Positions 27,202 to 35,689 of a stretch of DNA of 64,000 nucleotides are shown here, piece after piece. This stretch comes from Streptomyces klenkii. Its GTDB lineage: Bacteria; Actinomycetota; Actinomycetes; Streptomycetales; Streptomycetaceae. The position numbers and the translations under genes are program-made. The notes under the pieces were generated by a model. It searched no databases, was not told the DNA's origin, and saw nothing but the letters and a program-made list of their open reading frames with translations. The stretch covers positions 1 through 64,000 of the forward strand of contig NZ_RBAM01000006.1 of NCBI RefSeq assembly GCF_003626645.1. Reading direction: 5' to 3'. Numbering within the stretch: the first letter of the stretch is position 1; each line of letters opens with the position of its first letter.

Positions 27202-27504
27202 ATGACGTTCGCACGCAAGGCGGCGCTCCTGACTGCAGCAACGGCACTATCGGTGGCGACCGCGGCCGGAACGGCCGCCGCGAGCACCACTTCCACACCC
27301 GTCGGCACGGGGTCTCTCCGTACGGTGGCCCTGGCCCCCGATACCCCTGTCCCCATCCCGCCCTTCGCGCGGCCCGAGGGACCCGGCCCCATTCCGCCGT
27401 TCGCGGCGGACGACACGCCTGGACCGATCCCGCCCTTCGCACCGGCGACAGTCCCTGACGGCCCGAGCCCGTGGCCGCCCTTCGCGCCGGCTTCCGGGAA
27501 CTGA
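27202..27504 (+). CDS. Small secreted proline-rich protein with PIPPFA repeats
   Basis: An AAGGAGG ribosome site precedes ATG 27202. The 100-residue product starts with a typical Sec signal peptide (MTFARKAALLTAATALSVAT, with cleavage expected near AAAST). The mature part has four repeats around a P-x-P-I/W-P-P-F-A core (PVPIPPFA, PGPIPPFA, PGPIPPFA, PSPWPPFA), spaced 12-16 residues by acidic or alanine linkers. No cysteines and no enzyme domain are present. It is probably an extracellular or cell-wall-associated flexible protein; the function is unknown. It ends at a clear hairpin terminator and is the only complete gene in its immediate stretch. Confidence 0.8.
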   Translation: MTFARKAALLTAATALSVATAAGTAAASTTSTPVGTGSLRTVALAPDTPVPIPPFARPEGPGPIPPFAADDTPGPIPPFAPATVPDGPSPWPPFAPASGN

Positions 27505-27509
27505 CCTCA

Positions 27510-27534
27510 CCCGGCTCCGGCGAACGGAGCCGGG
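27510..27534 (+). terminator. Hairpin terminator after the proline-rich protein gene
   Basis: A perfect 10-bp stem (CCCGGCTCCG with CGGAGCCGGG) around a 5-base loop (GCGAA) starts 6 bp after the stop codon. Confidence 0.75.
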
Positions 27535-27585
27535 GCGCGCGCCGGCCGACGTGTCACCGGCCGGGGTGTCACCAGCCGGGGGGGC

Positions 27586-28152
27586 ACCGGCATCTACCTC
27601 AGCCACGGCTGCGCGGAAGGCTGGTACCACGTCAACAGCGACTGGGTGGCGCTGGAGCCGGTCGACGCCGGCCACCGCCCCACCCCTCCCGGCGAGTTCT
27701 CCCATACCGTTCTGATCAGCAACCTCGCCAACCGCGTGCAGCCGTTCCTGCGCTATGACCTCGGCGACAGCGTCCTGCTCCGGCCCGACCCGTGTCCCTG
27801 CGGCAACCCGCTCCCGGCGATCCGCGTGCGGGGCCGCGCCGGTGACGTCCTCACCTTCCCCACCAGCAGCGGCGGCCACGTCAGCCTCTCCCCTCTGGCC
27901 TTCGGCACCCTCTTCGACCACACCCCCGGCATCGAGCTGTTCCAGATCGAGCAGACCGCCCCGGCGGCCCTGCGCGTACGGATCCTCCCGGCTGCCGGCG
28001 CCGACCCGGACCGGGCGTGGCGGACCGTCCTCCAGGAGCTGACCCGCCTGCTCGCCGGCAACGGCCTCGGCCACGGCATCGTTCAACGGGCCGAGGAACC
28101 ACCCCGGCAGACGCCCGGCGGCAAGTACAGGACGGTCATCCCACTCGCCTGA
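27586..28152 (+). pseudogene. PaaK-like adenylate-forming enzyme, C-terminal remnant
   Basis: The plus strand encodes the last part of a phenylacetate-CoA ligase/F390 synthetase-like enzyme: GCAEGWYHVNSDWVALEPVD, TVLISNLANRVQPFLRYDLG and the typical PCPCGNPLPAIRVRGR, ending in a C-terminal lid domain (GGKYRTVIPLA). Homology begins abruptly near 27586 without a start codon and after the preceding terminator. The N-terminal ATP-binding domain is absent. It is a 5'-deleted relic, possibly still open but without catalytic capacity. Confidence 0.75.
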
Positions 28153-28227
28153 CACCCACCGGATCCGCCCGCCCCCTGCCTACGCCCGCCCCTGCCTACG
28201 CCGGCCCCCACCTACGCCCGCACGCGG

Positions 28228-29043
28228 TCAGGCGACCCGGGCGAGGTGTTCCGCGACCTTGGCGGTGAGGAGCTCCGGGTTCTCACCCGGGAGGCCGTGA
28301 CCGCCCGGCACGCGCAGCAGCCGGGCGTGGGGTATCCCGTCGGCCAGTTCGAGCTGGTGGTGCGGGAAGACGATGCGGTCGTCGGCGCTGGAGATGATCA
28401 GGGTCGGGGCCGTGACGTCCGGGAGCAGGCCGGTGAGGTCGATGGTCGCGTTGGCTTCGGACAGCCGGGCGAAGCCGTCCTGGGCCCTGTCCCCTTCCAG
28501 CAAGCCGGTGAACGCGGCGGCCGCCTGGTCGAAAGCGGTCCGGTCCCAGGAACGGAGGGTGTCCTTGCCCATGGCCGTGAGCAGGAGCATCCGCGCCATC
28601 GCGGCCGGGTCGGTGCGGACCAGTTCCTTCCACAGCTCGAACTGGAACGCCATCTGCGCGTCGGCCCGGACCCATCCGGCGTGAAGCGTCAGGGAGTCGA
28701 CCAGGTCGGGGTGCAGTCCTGCGGTGGCCGTGGCCACGACGGCGCCGAGGGAGTGCCCGGCGAGGTGGAAGCGTTCGAGGCCGGCGTCCCGGGCCGCCGC
28801 CACGACGTGGGCGACCATGTCGTGAAGGGTGATCGGCCCGCCGGGGTCGCGGGTTTCGCCCGCGCCGGGCAGGTCCGGGGCCACGATGGTGTACCGGTCG
28901 CTGAGGGCCTCGATGAGCGGTCCCCAGTTGACCTGGCCGGTGGCGCCGGTGCCGTGCACCAGGACCAGGCCGGGGCCGCTTCCGGTGACGAGGTAGTGGG
29001 CCTTGCTGATTCCGCCGGAGACGGCAACGTCGACTACGGGCAT
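28228..29043 (-). CDS. Alpha/beta hydrolase
   Basis: A 271-residue alpha/beta hydrolase with the oxyanion HGTG motif (VLVHGTGATG, about 28-37), nucleophile elbow GHSLGAVVA (Ser about residue 97), a late Asp in SSADDRIVFPHHQ and the catalytic His in VPGGHGLPGENPE. It lies downstream of a second hydrolase on the same strand (86 bp gap) and both are divergent from a LysR gene. The pair may hydrolyse a related ester or lactone; the substrate is unknown. No signal peptide, so cytoplasmic. Confidence 0.85.
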   Translation of the reverse strand: MPVVDVAVSGGISKAHYLVTGSGPGLVLVHGTGATGQVNWGPLIEALSDRYTIVAPDLPGAGETRDPGGPITLHDMVAHVVAAARDAGLERFHLAGHSLGAVVATATAGLHPDLVDSLTLHAGWVRADAQMAFQFELWKELVRTDPAAMARMLLLTAMGKDTLRSWDRTAFDQAAAAFTGLLEGDRAQDGFARLSEANATIDLTGLLPDVTAPTLIISSADDRIVFPHHQLELADGIPHARLLRVPGGHGLPGENPELLTAKVAEHLARVA

Positions 29044-29129
29044 GGTGGTTCTTCCTCCGGAGATCGCTGGTTCTGGCCAAGACCTGGTCCTGGCCAGAAC
29101 CCGTTGAAGTGGGTTCGGGGAGTGGTTGT

Positions 29130-29918
29130 TCAGGCGGCCGAGGCAGGGGCCGTCAGCCTCAGCGCCGCCCGGAGCGCCTCGTTGAAGCGCTCGGCCTGGT
29201 CCTGCTGGGACATGTGGCCGGCGCCTTCGATGACGGTCAGCCGGGCGCCGGGGATCAGGCCTGCGCACTCGCGCGGAACCGACAGCGGGACCTCGGTGTC
29301 GAGCTCGCCGTGCAGGAAGTGGGTGGGGACCCGTACGCGGCCGAGCCGGGGCCGGGGGTCGTAGTCCGCCTGGTCGACGACGAGCTGGTCGATGAGGAAC
29401 GTGGCGTCCAGCAGTTGCCGGACCGTCCAGTCGATCATGGCGGCGCTCGCCCCCGGGCGGTACCAGTGCGGCACGAAGTCCGCTAGGGTGCCCGCCCTGT
29501 CGGCGCGCAGGTCCGCCAGCAGCTTGTCCATGGCTTCCCGCATCCCGGAGAAGTGGTGGATGCCGGCGTCCACGGGGACGATCGCGCCGATGCGGTCCGG
29601 GGCGGCGAGCGCGGCCTCGATGGTGAACGCCCCCGCGATCGACGATCCGATCAGCACCGGCCGGTCGAGCTCCAGGACGTCGAGGAATCCGAGGATGTCG
29701 CGGGTGATGCCGTCAATGCTGTAGCCGGTGACGGGCCGGTCCGACCGGCCGCAGCCCCGCCAGTCGAGGGTGATCACGCGGTGGTCGGTCATCAGGTCGG
29801 CGGCCTGGGCGTCCCACACGCGGCCGCTGGTGCCCCAGCCGTGCAGGAACACCAAAGGCCGGCCGGAGCCGAGGTCCTGGTAGTGGAGCGTGGTGCCGTT
29901 GACGGTCGCGTAGGCCAT
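29130..29918 (-). CDS. Alpha/beta hydrolase, probably LysR-controlled
   Basis: A 262-residue alpha/beta hydrolase starting at ATG 29918 with GAAGGGACAGG upstream. HGWGTSG forms the oxyanion region, GSSIAGAF is the nucleophile elbow (Ser-Ile instead of the common Ser-x-Gly context but GxSxxG kept), and GHMSQQDQAE carries the catalytic His. DWRGCGRSDRP is typical of haloperoxidase/hydrolase-type members. Its gene is divergent from the LysR regulator at 30074 across 155 bp, so LysR-type control is expected. It was probably co-transcribed with the hydrolase downstream. Confidence 0.85.
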   Translation of the reverse strand: MAYATVNGTTLHYQDLGSGRPLVFLHGWGTSGRVWDAQAADLMTDHRVITLDWRGCGRSDRPVTGYSIDGITRDILGFLDVLELDRPVLIGSSIAGAFTIEAALAAPDRIGAIVPVDAGIHHFSGMREAMDKLLADLRADRAGTLADFVPHWYRPGASAAMIDWTVRQLLDATFLIDQLVVDQADYDPRPRLGRVRVPTHFLHGELDTEVPLSVPRECAGLIPGARLTVIEGAGHMSQQDQAERFNEALRAALRLTAPASAA

Positions 29919-30073
29919 CGTCCTGTCCCTTCTACGGGTCTTCTGCGCGCCGGTGGGAGCCCGCGCCACGCTGTTGTGACGTGGCCCATTCCAATGGACA
30001 AGGCGGTGACGGCCAAGAAGCGATCCGCTCCTAGACTGATCATGAAGCGTGATGAATAAGAGGGGGAAGCGGC

Positions 30074-30970
30074 GTGGAGCTGCGTCAGGTGCGCTACTTC
30101 GTTGCGGTGGCCGAGGAACTGCACTTCGGGCGTGCCGCCGAGCGGCTGCACATCGTGCAGCCGACCGTCAGCCAGCAGATCCGGCGGCTCGAGCGCGAGC
30201 TCGGCCTCAAGCTGTTCGACCGCACGACCCGTACCGTGACGCTGACCGCCGCGGGGCGGGCCTTTCTGGCGCACGCCCACGCCGTCCTGGAGGCCGAGCG
30301 CTCGGCGCTCGAAGCCATGGCCGCGCTGCATGCCGAGCAGGAGTCGACGCTGCGGGTCGGCACCACCACGGGGCTCGGCCTCCGTCTGGACGCGGTGCTG
30401 ACCGCGCTGACCGAGCGGGCTCCGCAGCTGATGGTCGAGCTGGTCAGCGCGCCCCGCGCGGCCCGGCTCCAGCAGGTCCGCGACGGCGAACTGGACGCCG
30501 CTTTCGTCCGGGGTGCGGACGCGCACAGCCCGGGCCTGGAGTTTCTTCCCCTCTGGCGCGACGCCCTCGTCGCCGCCCTGCCGGCCGCCCATCCGCTGGC
30601 CGCACAGCCGTACGTCGCCCTCTCCGACCTGGCCGGCTTCCCCCTGCGGATCACGCCCCGCGACACCAACCCGTACCTGGTCGACACGGTCACGGGCGCC
30701 TGCCGCGCCGCGGGCTTCGAGCCGGTCATGGGCGCGGCGTTCACCACCGACCAGGACACCCTGGCCGCGATCGCCTCCGGCAGGCCGAGCTGGACGGTGT
30801 ATTACGCGGCGCAGGCCCGCGTCCAGCCGGCTCCCCGCATCGCCTTCCGCCCGTTCGCCGCCCCTGCCCCCGCCGTCCGCACGTACCTGGTGGTCCGCCC
30901 CCACTCCCCTTCCCACCGGCTGGCCGCTCTCCTGGACGCCTGCAACAGTCTGGGAGAAGACGAGGGCTGA
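30074..30970 (+). CDS. LysR-family transcriptional regulator
   Basis: A 298-residue LysR protein with the N-terminal helix-turn-helix (MELRQVRYFVAVAEEL, then ERLHIVQPTVSQQIRRLERE) and a periplasmic-binding-protein-like effector domain (about 90-290). The GTG start at 30074 follows AGGGGGAAGCGGC. It diverges from the two alpha/beta hydrolase genes, the usual LysR arrangement for regulating the divergent operon and itself. It ends at a perfect hairpin shared with the convergent methyltransferase gene. Confidence 0.9.
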   Translation: MELRQVRYFVAVAEELHFGRAAERLHIVQPTVSQQIRRLERELGLKLFDRTTRTVTLTAAGRAFLAHAHAVLEAERSALEAMAALHAEQESTLRVGTTTGLGLRLDAVLTALTERAPQLMVELVSAPRAARLQQVRDGELDAAFVRGADAHSPGLEFLPLWRDALVAALPAAHPLAAQPYVALSDLAGFPLRITPRDTNPYLVDTVTGACRAAGFEPVMGAAFTTDQDTLAAIASGRPSWTVYYAAQARVQPAPRIAFRPFAAPAPAVRTYLVVRPHSPSHRLAALLDACNSLGEDEG

Positions 30971-30986
30971 GCACCACAGGCAAAAC

Positions 30987-31024
30987 CTCTTGGTCCCCGG
31001 CAGCGAGCCGCCGGGGACCAAGAG
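30987..31024. terminator. Bidirectional terminator between lysR and the MIB operon
   Basis: A perfect 15-bp stem (CTCTTGGTCCCCGGC with its complement) around an 8-base loop lies between the convergent LysR and methyltransferase genes and can end transcription from either side. Confidence 0.85.
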
Positions 31025-31057
31025 GACTAACAGAACCAACAGGACCAGCAGGTGCCG

Positions 31058-31933
31058 TCAGACCCGGTCGGCCGCGATGAGCAGGTACTGGAAGCTGCCG
31101 TCCTTGTACGCGGTCAGGAAGGCCTTCTCGATGCCCGTGGCCAGGGGCGACTGGGCGCGCAGCTCCCAGTACGGGATCGTGGCCTCGGTCAGGTCCACCA
31201 CGGCGGCCGGGACGAGGCGGTTCTTCGCCATCTCCTTGAAGTAGCTGCTGCGCGGGTGGATGTCGCAGATGTAGTGGGCATTGATCTCGCTGACGGCCCG
31301 GGAGGGCAGACCGTAGCTGTCGTTGTAGCAGCCGGTGATGGTCACGTACCGGCCGCCGTGCCGCAGCATCCGCGCGTACTCCGGGAACAGCTGGGACAGG
31401 TCGACGTACATGGTGCTCTCGTTGTTCCAGATGGCCCGGAAGCGGCCCGTCTCGAAGCCGGTGTCCAGCATGTTCTTGAGGTGGAAGCGCACCTTGCCGG
31501 ACACGCCGCGCTTCTCGGCCTGCTCATTGGCGAACGCCACCTGGGTCTCGGAGATGGAGATGCCGTCGACGTGGCAGCCGAACCGCTGGTTCGCGACGAG
31601 GCTGCTGCCGCCGCGGCCCGAACCGGAGTCCAGCAGGTGGTCGTCGGGCGTGATGGGGCCCAGGTGGCCCAGGAGCAGGTCCGCCTGGGCGCACTCCAGG
31701 CGGTGCAGCTCGGCGGTGATCCGCTCGTCGCGGGTCTCCTCCGGCCCTTCCAGGACCGACCAGTCGGCGTCGCCGATGCCGTAGTGGTGGTGGTAGATGC
31801 CGTCCACCTCGCCGAGGCGGAGGTTGACCGGGTTCTTCTCGCGGTTCCAGTAATCGGCGACGGACCGCTGGTACGCGCTGGCGAGGACCGCGGCGGGGGT
31901 CACCTGAAGGGCGGGGGTCTCCTGAATGGTCAC
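31058..31933 (-). CDS. Geranyl diphosphate 2-C-methyltransferase
   Basis: The 291-residue SAM-dependent methyltransferase matches the first enzyme of 2-methylisoborneol synthesis: N-terminal region ASAYQRSVADYWNREKNPVN, SAM site LLDSGSGRGGSSLVA (near residue 100), and the family-typical NNESTMYVDL and YFKEMAKNRL segments. It methylates geranyl diphosphate at C2 to give 2-methyl-GPP. It is downstream of the cyclase gene on the same strand with about 100 bp between. The usual actinomycete operon has a cyclic-nucleotide-binding protein upstream of the cyclase; none is present here. Confidence 0.93.
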   Translation of the reverse strand: MTIQETPALQVTPAAVLASAYQRSVADYWNREKNPVNLRLGEVDGIYHHHYGIGDADWSVLEGPEETRDERITAELHRLECAQADLLLGHLGPITPDDHLLDSGSGRGGSSLVANQRFGCHVDGISISETQVAFANEQAEKRGVSGKVRFHLKNMLDTGFETGRFRAIWNNESTMYVDLSQLFPEYARMLRHGGRYVTITGCYNDSYGLPSRAVSEINAHYICDIHPRSSYFKEMAKNRLVPAAVVDLTEATIPYWELRAQSPLATGIEKAFLTAYKDGSFQYLLIAADRV

Positions 31934-32034
31934 CGTGTCTTCTCTTTTCGTTAGCCGACGAACTGATGGGAACTGATGGGAACTGGCTGGAACTCATGGG
32001 CACTTGCAGGGACTCAGGCTCAACTCAACGCAAG

Positions 32035-33273
32035 TCACTGACCCGCTGTGCCGTGGTAGCGGGGGCTGGTGGCGTGCCACTCCTTGCTGCCGCCCATCCA
32101 GGCCCACAGCCCGGTCAGGTAGCGCCGCAGCGCGGGTGAGCCGGCCGCGCTCAGGACGGCGCACTCGGCCTCCACCGTGTGCATCAGCTCGTCGTGGATG
32201 CAGGCCGCGCGGTTCACGGCCTCCTGGAGCGAGCAGTTGTCCTCGGCGGCGATGAGGTTGGGCAGGTTGGTGTCGGTGGGGTCTTCCTTGGTCATCGAGT
32301 ACAGGTCGTTGAGCAGCACGTTGGCCGTACCGGCGTAGAGGTACGTGCGGCGCACGCGCGCGTCGGCGAACTCCGCGGCGGGGAGTTCGTAGCCGCCGAC
32401 CGGGTCGATCAGGACCATGCACGGGTAGAAGGCGTTCTCGTAGCGGTGCAGCATGTACTCCCACACGGCGGGGGTCCGCCCGGAGCTGCGCCACTCCGCC
32501 TCCTGGTTGTAGCCCACGAACATCACGGCGAGTTCGTGGCGCAGCCGTGCGACCTGGGTGGGGCTCGCGATCTGCGCCAGGTGGTCGAGGCAGGAGCGGA
32601 AGGAGCGCAGCACCGGCTCCTTCCGGACCACGTTCTCGAACTCCGCCTGGTAGCGGGCCGGGAGGCGGACGGGGTCGACCACGGCGTGGGCGAAGGCCAG
32701 GCGCGAGCCGATCAGCTCGGGGTTGGTGTCCTCCCCCTCGTCGACCCAGTGGTCGTCGACGGCCCACTCGGCGAGCCCGCACCGGGCGGCGGTGAGGATG
32801 CGCTCGGGGTCGTCGGTGTCGGGGTGGGCGAGCATGAACAGCCGCCCGAAGTTGTGGGACCGCAGCCGTTCGAGGCGGCCCTGGAAGATGCCGATCTCCT
32901 CGGCCCATTCGACGAGCCGGTTGTTGACCTCTTCGCCGAGGGCGGGGTCGTCCCGCTCGGCGTCCGGGCAGTAGAGCGGCGGCACCACGACGGAAGCCCC
33001 GTCCGAACCCTCCTCGGAGCCCCCGCCGGCGGGCGGGGCGGCGCCCTCCTCGGCCGGGGGCGCCGCGGGGGCCTCAGCCGGCTCGCGGCCGGCGTCGGCG
33101 AGGGCCGTACGAAACAGCCGGACCGCCGACGTGCCCAGCCCCGTGGGCCCGGCGAGGAGGCCGTGCACCGCGTCCGCCACGGCGGACGGCACCCCGCCTG
33201 CTGCGAGTTGGCGGGGGCGAGGGGCACTGCGCGCTCCCGCCTGGAGCGGAGAGGCGCCGTCAAGCTGGGGCAT
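32035..33273 (-). CDS. 2-methylisoborneol synthase (terpene cyclase)
   Basis: The 412-residue product has a variable Pro/Ala/Glu-rich N-terminus (about 1-95) followed by a class I terpene cyclase domain. The acidic motif is DDHWVDE (residues 173-179) and the NSE triad is NDLYSMTKE (322-330); ESA/GYNQEAEWRSSGRTP and RRTYLYAG are typical of 2-methylisoborneol synthases. It cyclises 2-methyl-GPP to 2-methylisoborneol, an earthy volatile. It is the first gene of a two-gene operon with the GPP methyltransferase. Both signature motifs are intact. Confidence 0.95.
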   Translation of the reverse strand: MPQLDGASPLQAGARSAPRPRQLAAGGVPSAVADAVHGLLAGPTGLGTSAVRLFRTALADAGREPAEAPAAPPAEEGAAPPAGGGSEEGSDGASVVVPPLYCPDAERDDPALGEEVNNRLVEWAEEIGIFQGRLERLRSHNFGRLFMLAHPDTDDPERILTAARCGLAEWAVDDHWVDEGEDTNPELIGSRLAFAHAVVDPVRLPARYQAEFENVVRKEPVLRSFRSCLDHLAQIASPTQVARLRHELAVMFVGYNQEAEWRSSGRTPAVWEYMLHRYENAFYPCMVLIDPVGGYELPAAEFADARVRRTYLYAGTANVLLNDLYSMTKEDPTDTNLPNLIAAEDNCSLQEAVNRAACIHDELMHTVEAECAVLSAAGSPALRRYLTGLWAWMGGSKEWHATSPRYHGTAGQ

Positions 33274-33477
33274 CCGGGGGTCCCTTCGCTACGCATGCGG
33301 GCATCGCGAACGGCGGTCCGCGATGCCGGAGTTCTCCGGTGCAGCAGACTGACGGGCCGGGAGGCACCTGCACAGCAGAACGGGCACACATTCATCCGTA
33401 TGTAGCTGTGTATGTTTATCCGGTCGCGTTGTGGTGCAGATACGGCGGAAGCGGTGCGTGCGACCGATGCCCGTGCG

Positions 33478-34166
33478 ATGCGGCTTCGGGAGGGGCGGTG
33501 CGGCCGCCTTCCCCGCCGCGCCCTGCACACCCTGCTGACACGGCTGCGCCGGAGCCTGGAAGCGGACGGCACCGGGCTGGGCCGGCGCATCCGCACCGCC
33601 CCCGGCAGTGCACCATCGAGGTCGCTCCATGCCGCCTCGACCTCGGGCGCTTCGCGGAACTCACCCGCCTCGCACGCGCCGCCGGCGACTGCGGGGACCC
33701 GGCCGGGGAGGCCGATCTGCTGACCGAGGCGCTGGTACTGTGGCACGGACAACCCTTCGCGGACATCGAGTCCGAGTCGCTGCACCGCGAAGTCACCCCC
33801 CGGCTGCGCGAGAGCTGGATCACTGCCGGCGAGCGCTACCACGACGTGTGCCTGTCCCTGGGGCGGCACGACCAGATCGTGGGAGAGTTGCGCGCCCTCA
33901 CGCACAAGTACCCGTTTCACGAACGTCGCTGGATCCAGCTGATGACCGCGCTGCACCGCTGCGGACGCCGGGGCGAAGCGCTCCAGGCCTACGCGGCGAT
34001 GCGCCGGTCCTTCCGCGACGAACCGGGCGTCGAGCCGGGCGAGGAGGCACGGCAACTGCATCTGGCGATGCTGAGATCGGGCGAGAACATCATTCCGGAG
34101 CGGGACGCCGCTCCCGCGAGCGGCCGGGAAGCCCTGCGGGAGAGGGACCAGCAACGCGCCTCCTGA
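33478..34166 (+). pseudogene. SARP-type regulator, 5'-truncated and frameshifted
   Basis: The end of a SARP winged helix appears in one frame (PRRALHTLLTRLRRSLEADG, then RRIRTAPG) up to about 33605. The BTAD domain then continues in another frame (CTIEVAPCRLDLGRFAEL, LTEALVLWHGQPFADIES, RYHDVCLSLGRHDQIVGELR, RRWIQLMTALHRCGRRGEAL) to the stop at 34166. Most of the DNA-binding domain is absent. It is divergent from and only 200 bp from the 2-methylisoborneol operon, so it may once have been a pathway regulator, but it cannot now encode an intact SARP. Confidence 0.8.
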
Positions 34167-34884
34167 CCGTACCGGCGACAGGCGCCCCGGTCCCCTCCCG
34201 TGCCGTTGCCCGCCTCGCCCGTACTGCCAGGGCGGCCCGCAGGACCGGGGCGATCAGCACCGCGCACGCGACGGCCGCCGCCGCGATCAGCAGCAGGCCC
34301 GCCTCCCCGTGGAGTCGCGGCGGAACCAGCCGGCGCAGGGAGGCCGCGCCCGCATAGCCGGCCCCGGCTTCCGCACATGCCCACACCGCGCCGGCTGCCA
34401 GGCTGTACGGGGCCATGCTGCGGTAAGGCAGCCCCGCGGCGCCGGCCGCGCGGTGCCGGGCGGCCGCGGCCCGGGTGCTGACCAGGTTCCGGGCTAACTG
34501 GGTGCCGAGATAGCCGAAGTAGGTGAGGTGGCCGCCCGGCACCAGTGCGGCCAGATAGCGCTCAAGGATGGAACGGACCACCTCCGGAGGGAAGTTGGTG
34601 AAAGGCAGGCAGGAGACGATGACGTCATAGGTGTGCTCGGTCAGCGGAAGCTCGGTGATCGACTCCGGGATCACGCGGATCTGCCCGGAGAACGGCGCCA
34701 GCGCGGCATCCCGGCGCAGCGCCCGGGTCAGCATCCGGACGAAGGCCGGGTTGAGCTCGACGGCTTCCATGCGGTCGCCCGGACCGAGCCGGGCCGCGAT
34801 GGCCCGCGTGACAGTGCCGGTCCCGGCGCCCACTTCCAGGACCCGGACGGGTCCGCGGCGCCCGAAGGCGGGCAGCGCGTTCAC
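34090..34884 (-). CDS. SAM methyltransferase with membrane tail, 5'-truncated
   Basis: The frame carries a Rossmann methyltransferase: VRVLEVGAGTGTVTRAIA (SAM motif I), MEAVELNPAFVRM and YDVIVSCLPFTNFPPEVV, resembling phospholipid or rRNA-adenine-type methyltransferases, followed by a hydrophobic C-terminal segment (LLLIAAAAVACAVLIAPVL). A GTG at 34884 is the only near start and has no clear ribosome site; coding character continues to about 34920, where it meets the truncated histidine kinase on the other strand. The N-terminus has therefore probably been deleted. The 3' end overlaps the SARP relic by 77 bp. Confidence 0.6.
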   Translation of the reverse strand: MNALPAFGRRGPVRVLEVGAGTGTVTRAIAARLGPGDRMEAVELNPAFVRMLTRALRRDAALAPFSGQIRVIPESITELPLTEHTYDVIVSCLPFTNFPPEVVRSILERYLAALVPGGHLTYFGYLGTQLARNLVSTRAAAARHRAAGAAGLPYRSMAPYSLAAGAVWACAEAGAGYAGAASLRRLVPPRLHGEAGLLLIAAAAVACAVLIAPVLRAALAVRARRATAREGTGAPVAGTVRRRVAGPSPAGLPGRSRERRPAPE

Positions 34885-34933
34885 GCACCCGCAGCAGAGC
34901 CTGTGGGCGACCCGCTCGTACGGCCCCCTGGCG

Positions 34934-35689
34934 GTGCTCCTGGTCGCCCTCGCCTTCGGGCTGTGGGCGGACAGCCGCCGCAAGCTGGTCACTTCGCTCG
35001 CCGACCAGGTCGACCACTTGCAGGTGGAGCGCGAACTGCGTGCGGAAGCGGCCCGGCTGGAGGAGCGCACCCGGATCGCCGCCGAGATGCACGACGTCCT
35101 GGCGCACCGGCTGACGGTCATCGCCCTGCACACCGGCGCCCTCCAGCGGCGCGGCGCAACCCTGCCCGGGCCGGTGGCCGACCGCATCGGCCTGCTGCGC
35201 ACCGCCTCGACGGACGCCCTGGACGACCTGCGGGACGTCCTGGGAGCGCTGCGCCGCCACGGCTCCGCCGAGCCCGCGGACGCGCGGGAGCCGGGCCTGC
35301 GAGCGCTGTCGACGCTGCTCGACGAGGCGCGGGCGGCGGGACAGGAGATCGACGCGGCCGTCGGGGGCGACGCCGGGGCCGTGCCGGCCAGCCACCGCCT
35401 CGCCGTCCACCGCCTGGTCCAGAAAGCGCTGACCAACGCCCGCAAGCACGCCGCCGGGGCACGGGTCCGCGTGGAGGTGCGCTACGGCCCGCCGGAGTCG
35501 ACGGTGGTGGTCCGTAATCCGGACGGCCGGCGGTCGGGGGCGGCGGGTTCGGACTACGGCTTGATCGGGCTGGCCGAGCGGGTCGACGCGCTGGGCGGCT
35601 GCCTGGCTTACGGACCCACGGGGGCGGGCGGCTGGGAGGTCACCGCGGGCATCCCGCAGGACTGCCGGCGGAACGAAGGGGCGGCATGA
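34934..35689 (+). CDS. Sensor histidine kinase (HisKA_3), missing its N-terminal membrane domain
   Basis: The phosphoacceptor motif EMHDVLAHRLTVIALH (His at about residue 53 from GTG 34934), the N-box LTNARKHAAG and the G-box YGLIGLAERVDALGG show a NarL-type kinase core. Family members carry four to six membrane helices first; here only the last one (VLLVALAFGLWADSRR) remains. The break is near 34920, back-to-back with the truncated methyltransferase. The gene overlaps the response regulator by ATGA, so the pair is still coupled. The kinase may be expressed as a singly anchored, probably deregulated protein, or be dead. Confidence 0.8.
   Translation: MLLVALAFGLWADSRRKLVTSLADQVDHLQVERELRAEAARLEERTRIAAEMHDVLAHRLTVIALHTGALQRRGATLPGPVADRIGLLRTASTDALDDLRDVLGALRRHGSAEPADAREPGLRALSTLLDEARAAGQEIDAAVGGDAGAVPASHRLAVHRLVQKALTNARKHAAGARVRVEVRYGPPESTVVVRNPDGRRSGAAGSDYGLIGLAERVDALGGCLAYGPTGAGGWEVTAGIPQDCRRNEGAA

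Noticed and set aside
32035-33273. Terpene cyclase as geosmin synthase
   Set aside because: It has a single cyclase domain of about 310 residues with DDHWVDE and lies beside a GPP methyltransferase; geosmin synthase has two cyclase domains.
34090-34884. Methyltransferase as an erm-type ribosomal resistance gene
   Set aside because: Beyond the SAM motif the sequence lacks Erm-specific motifs, carries a hydrophobic tail and is truncated at the N-terminus.
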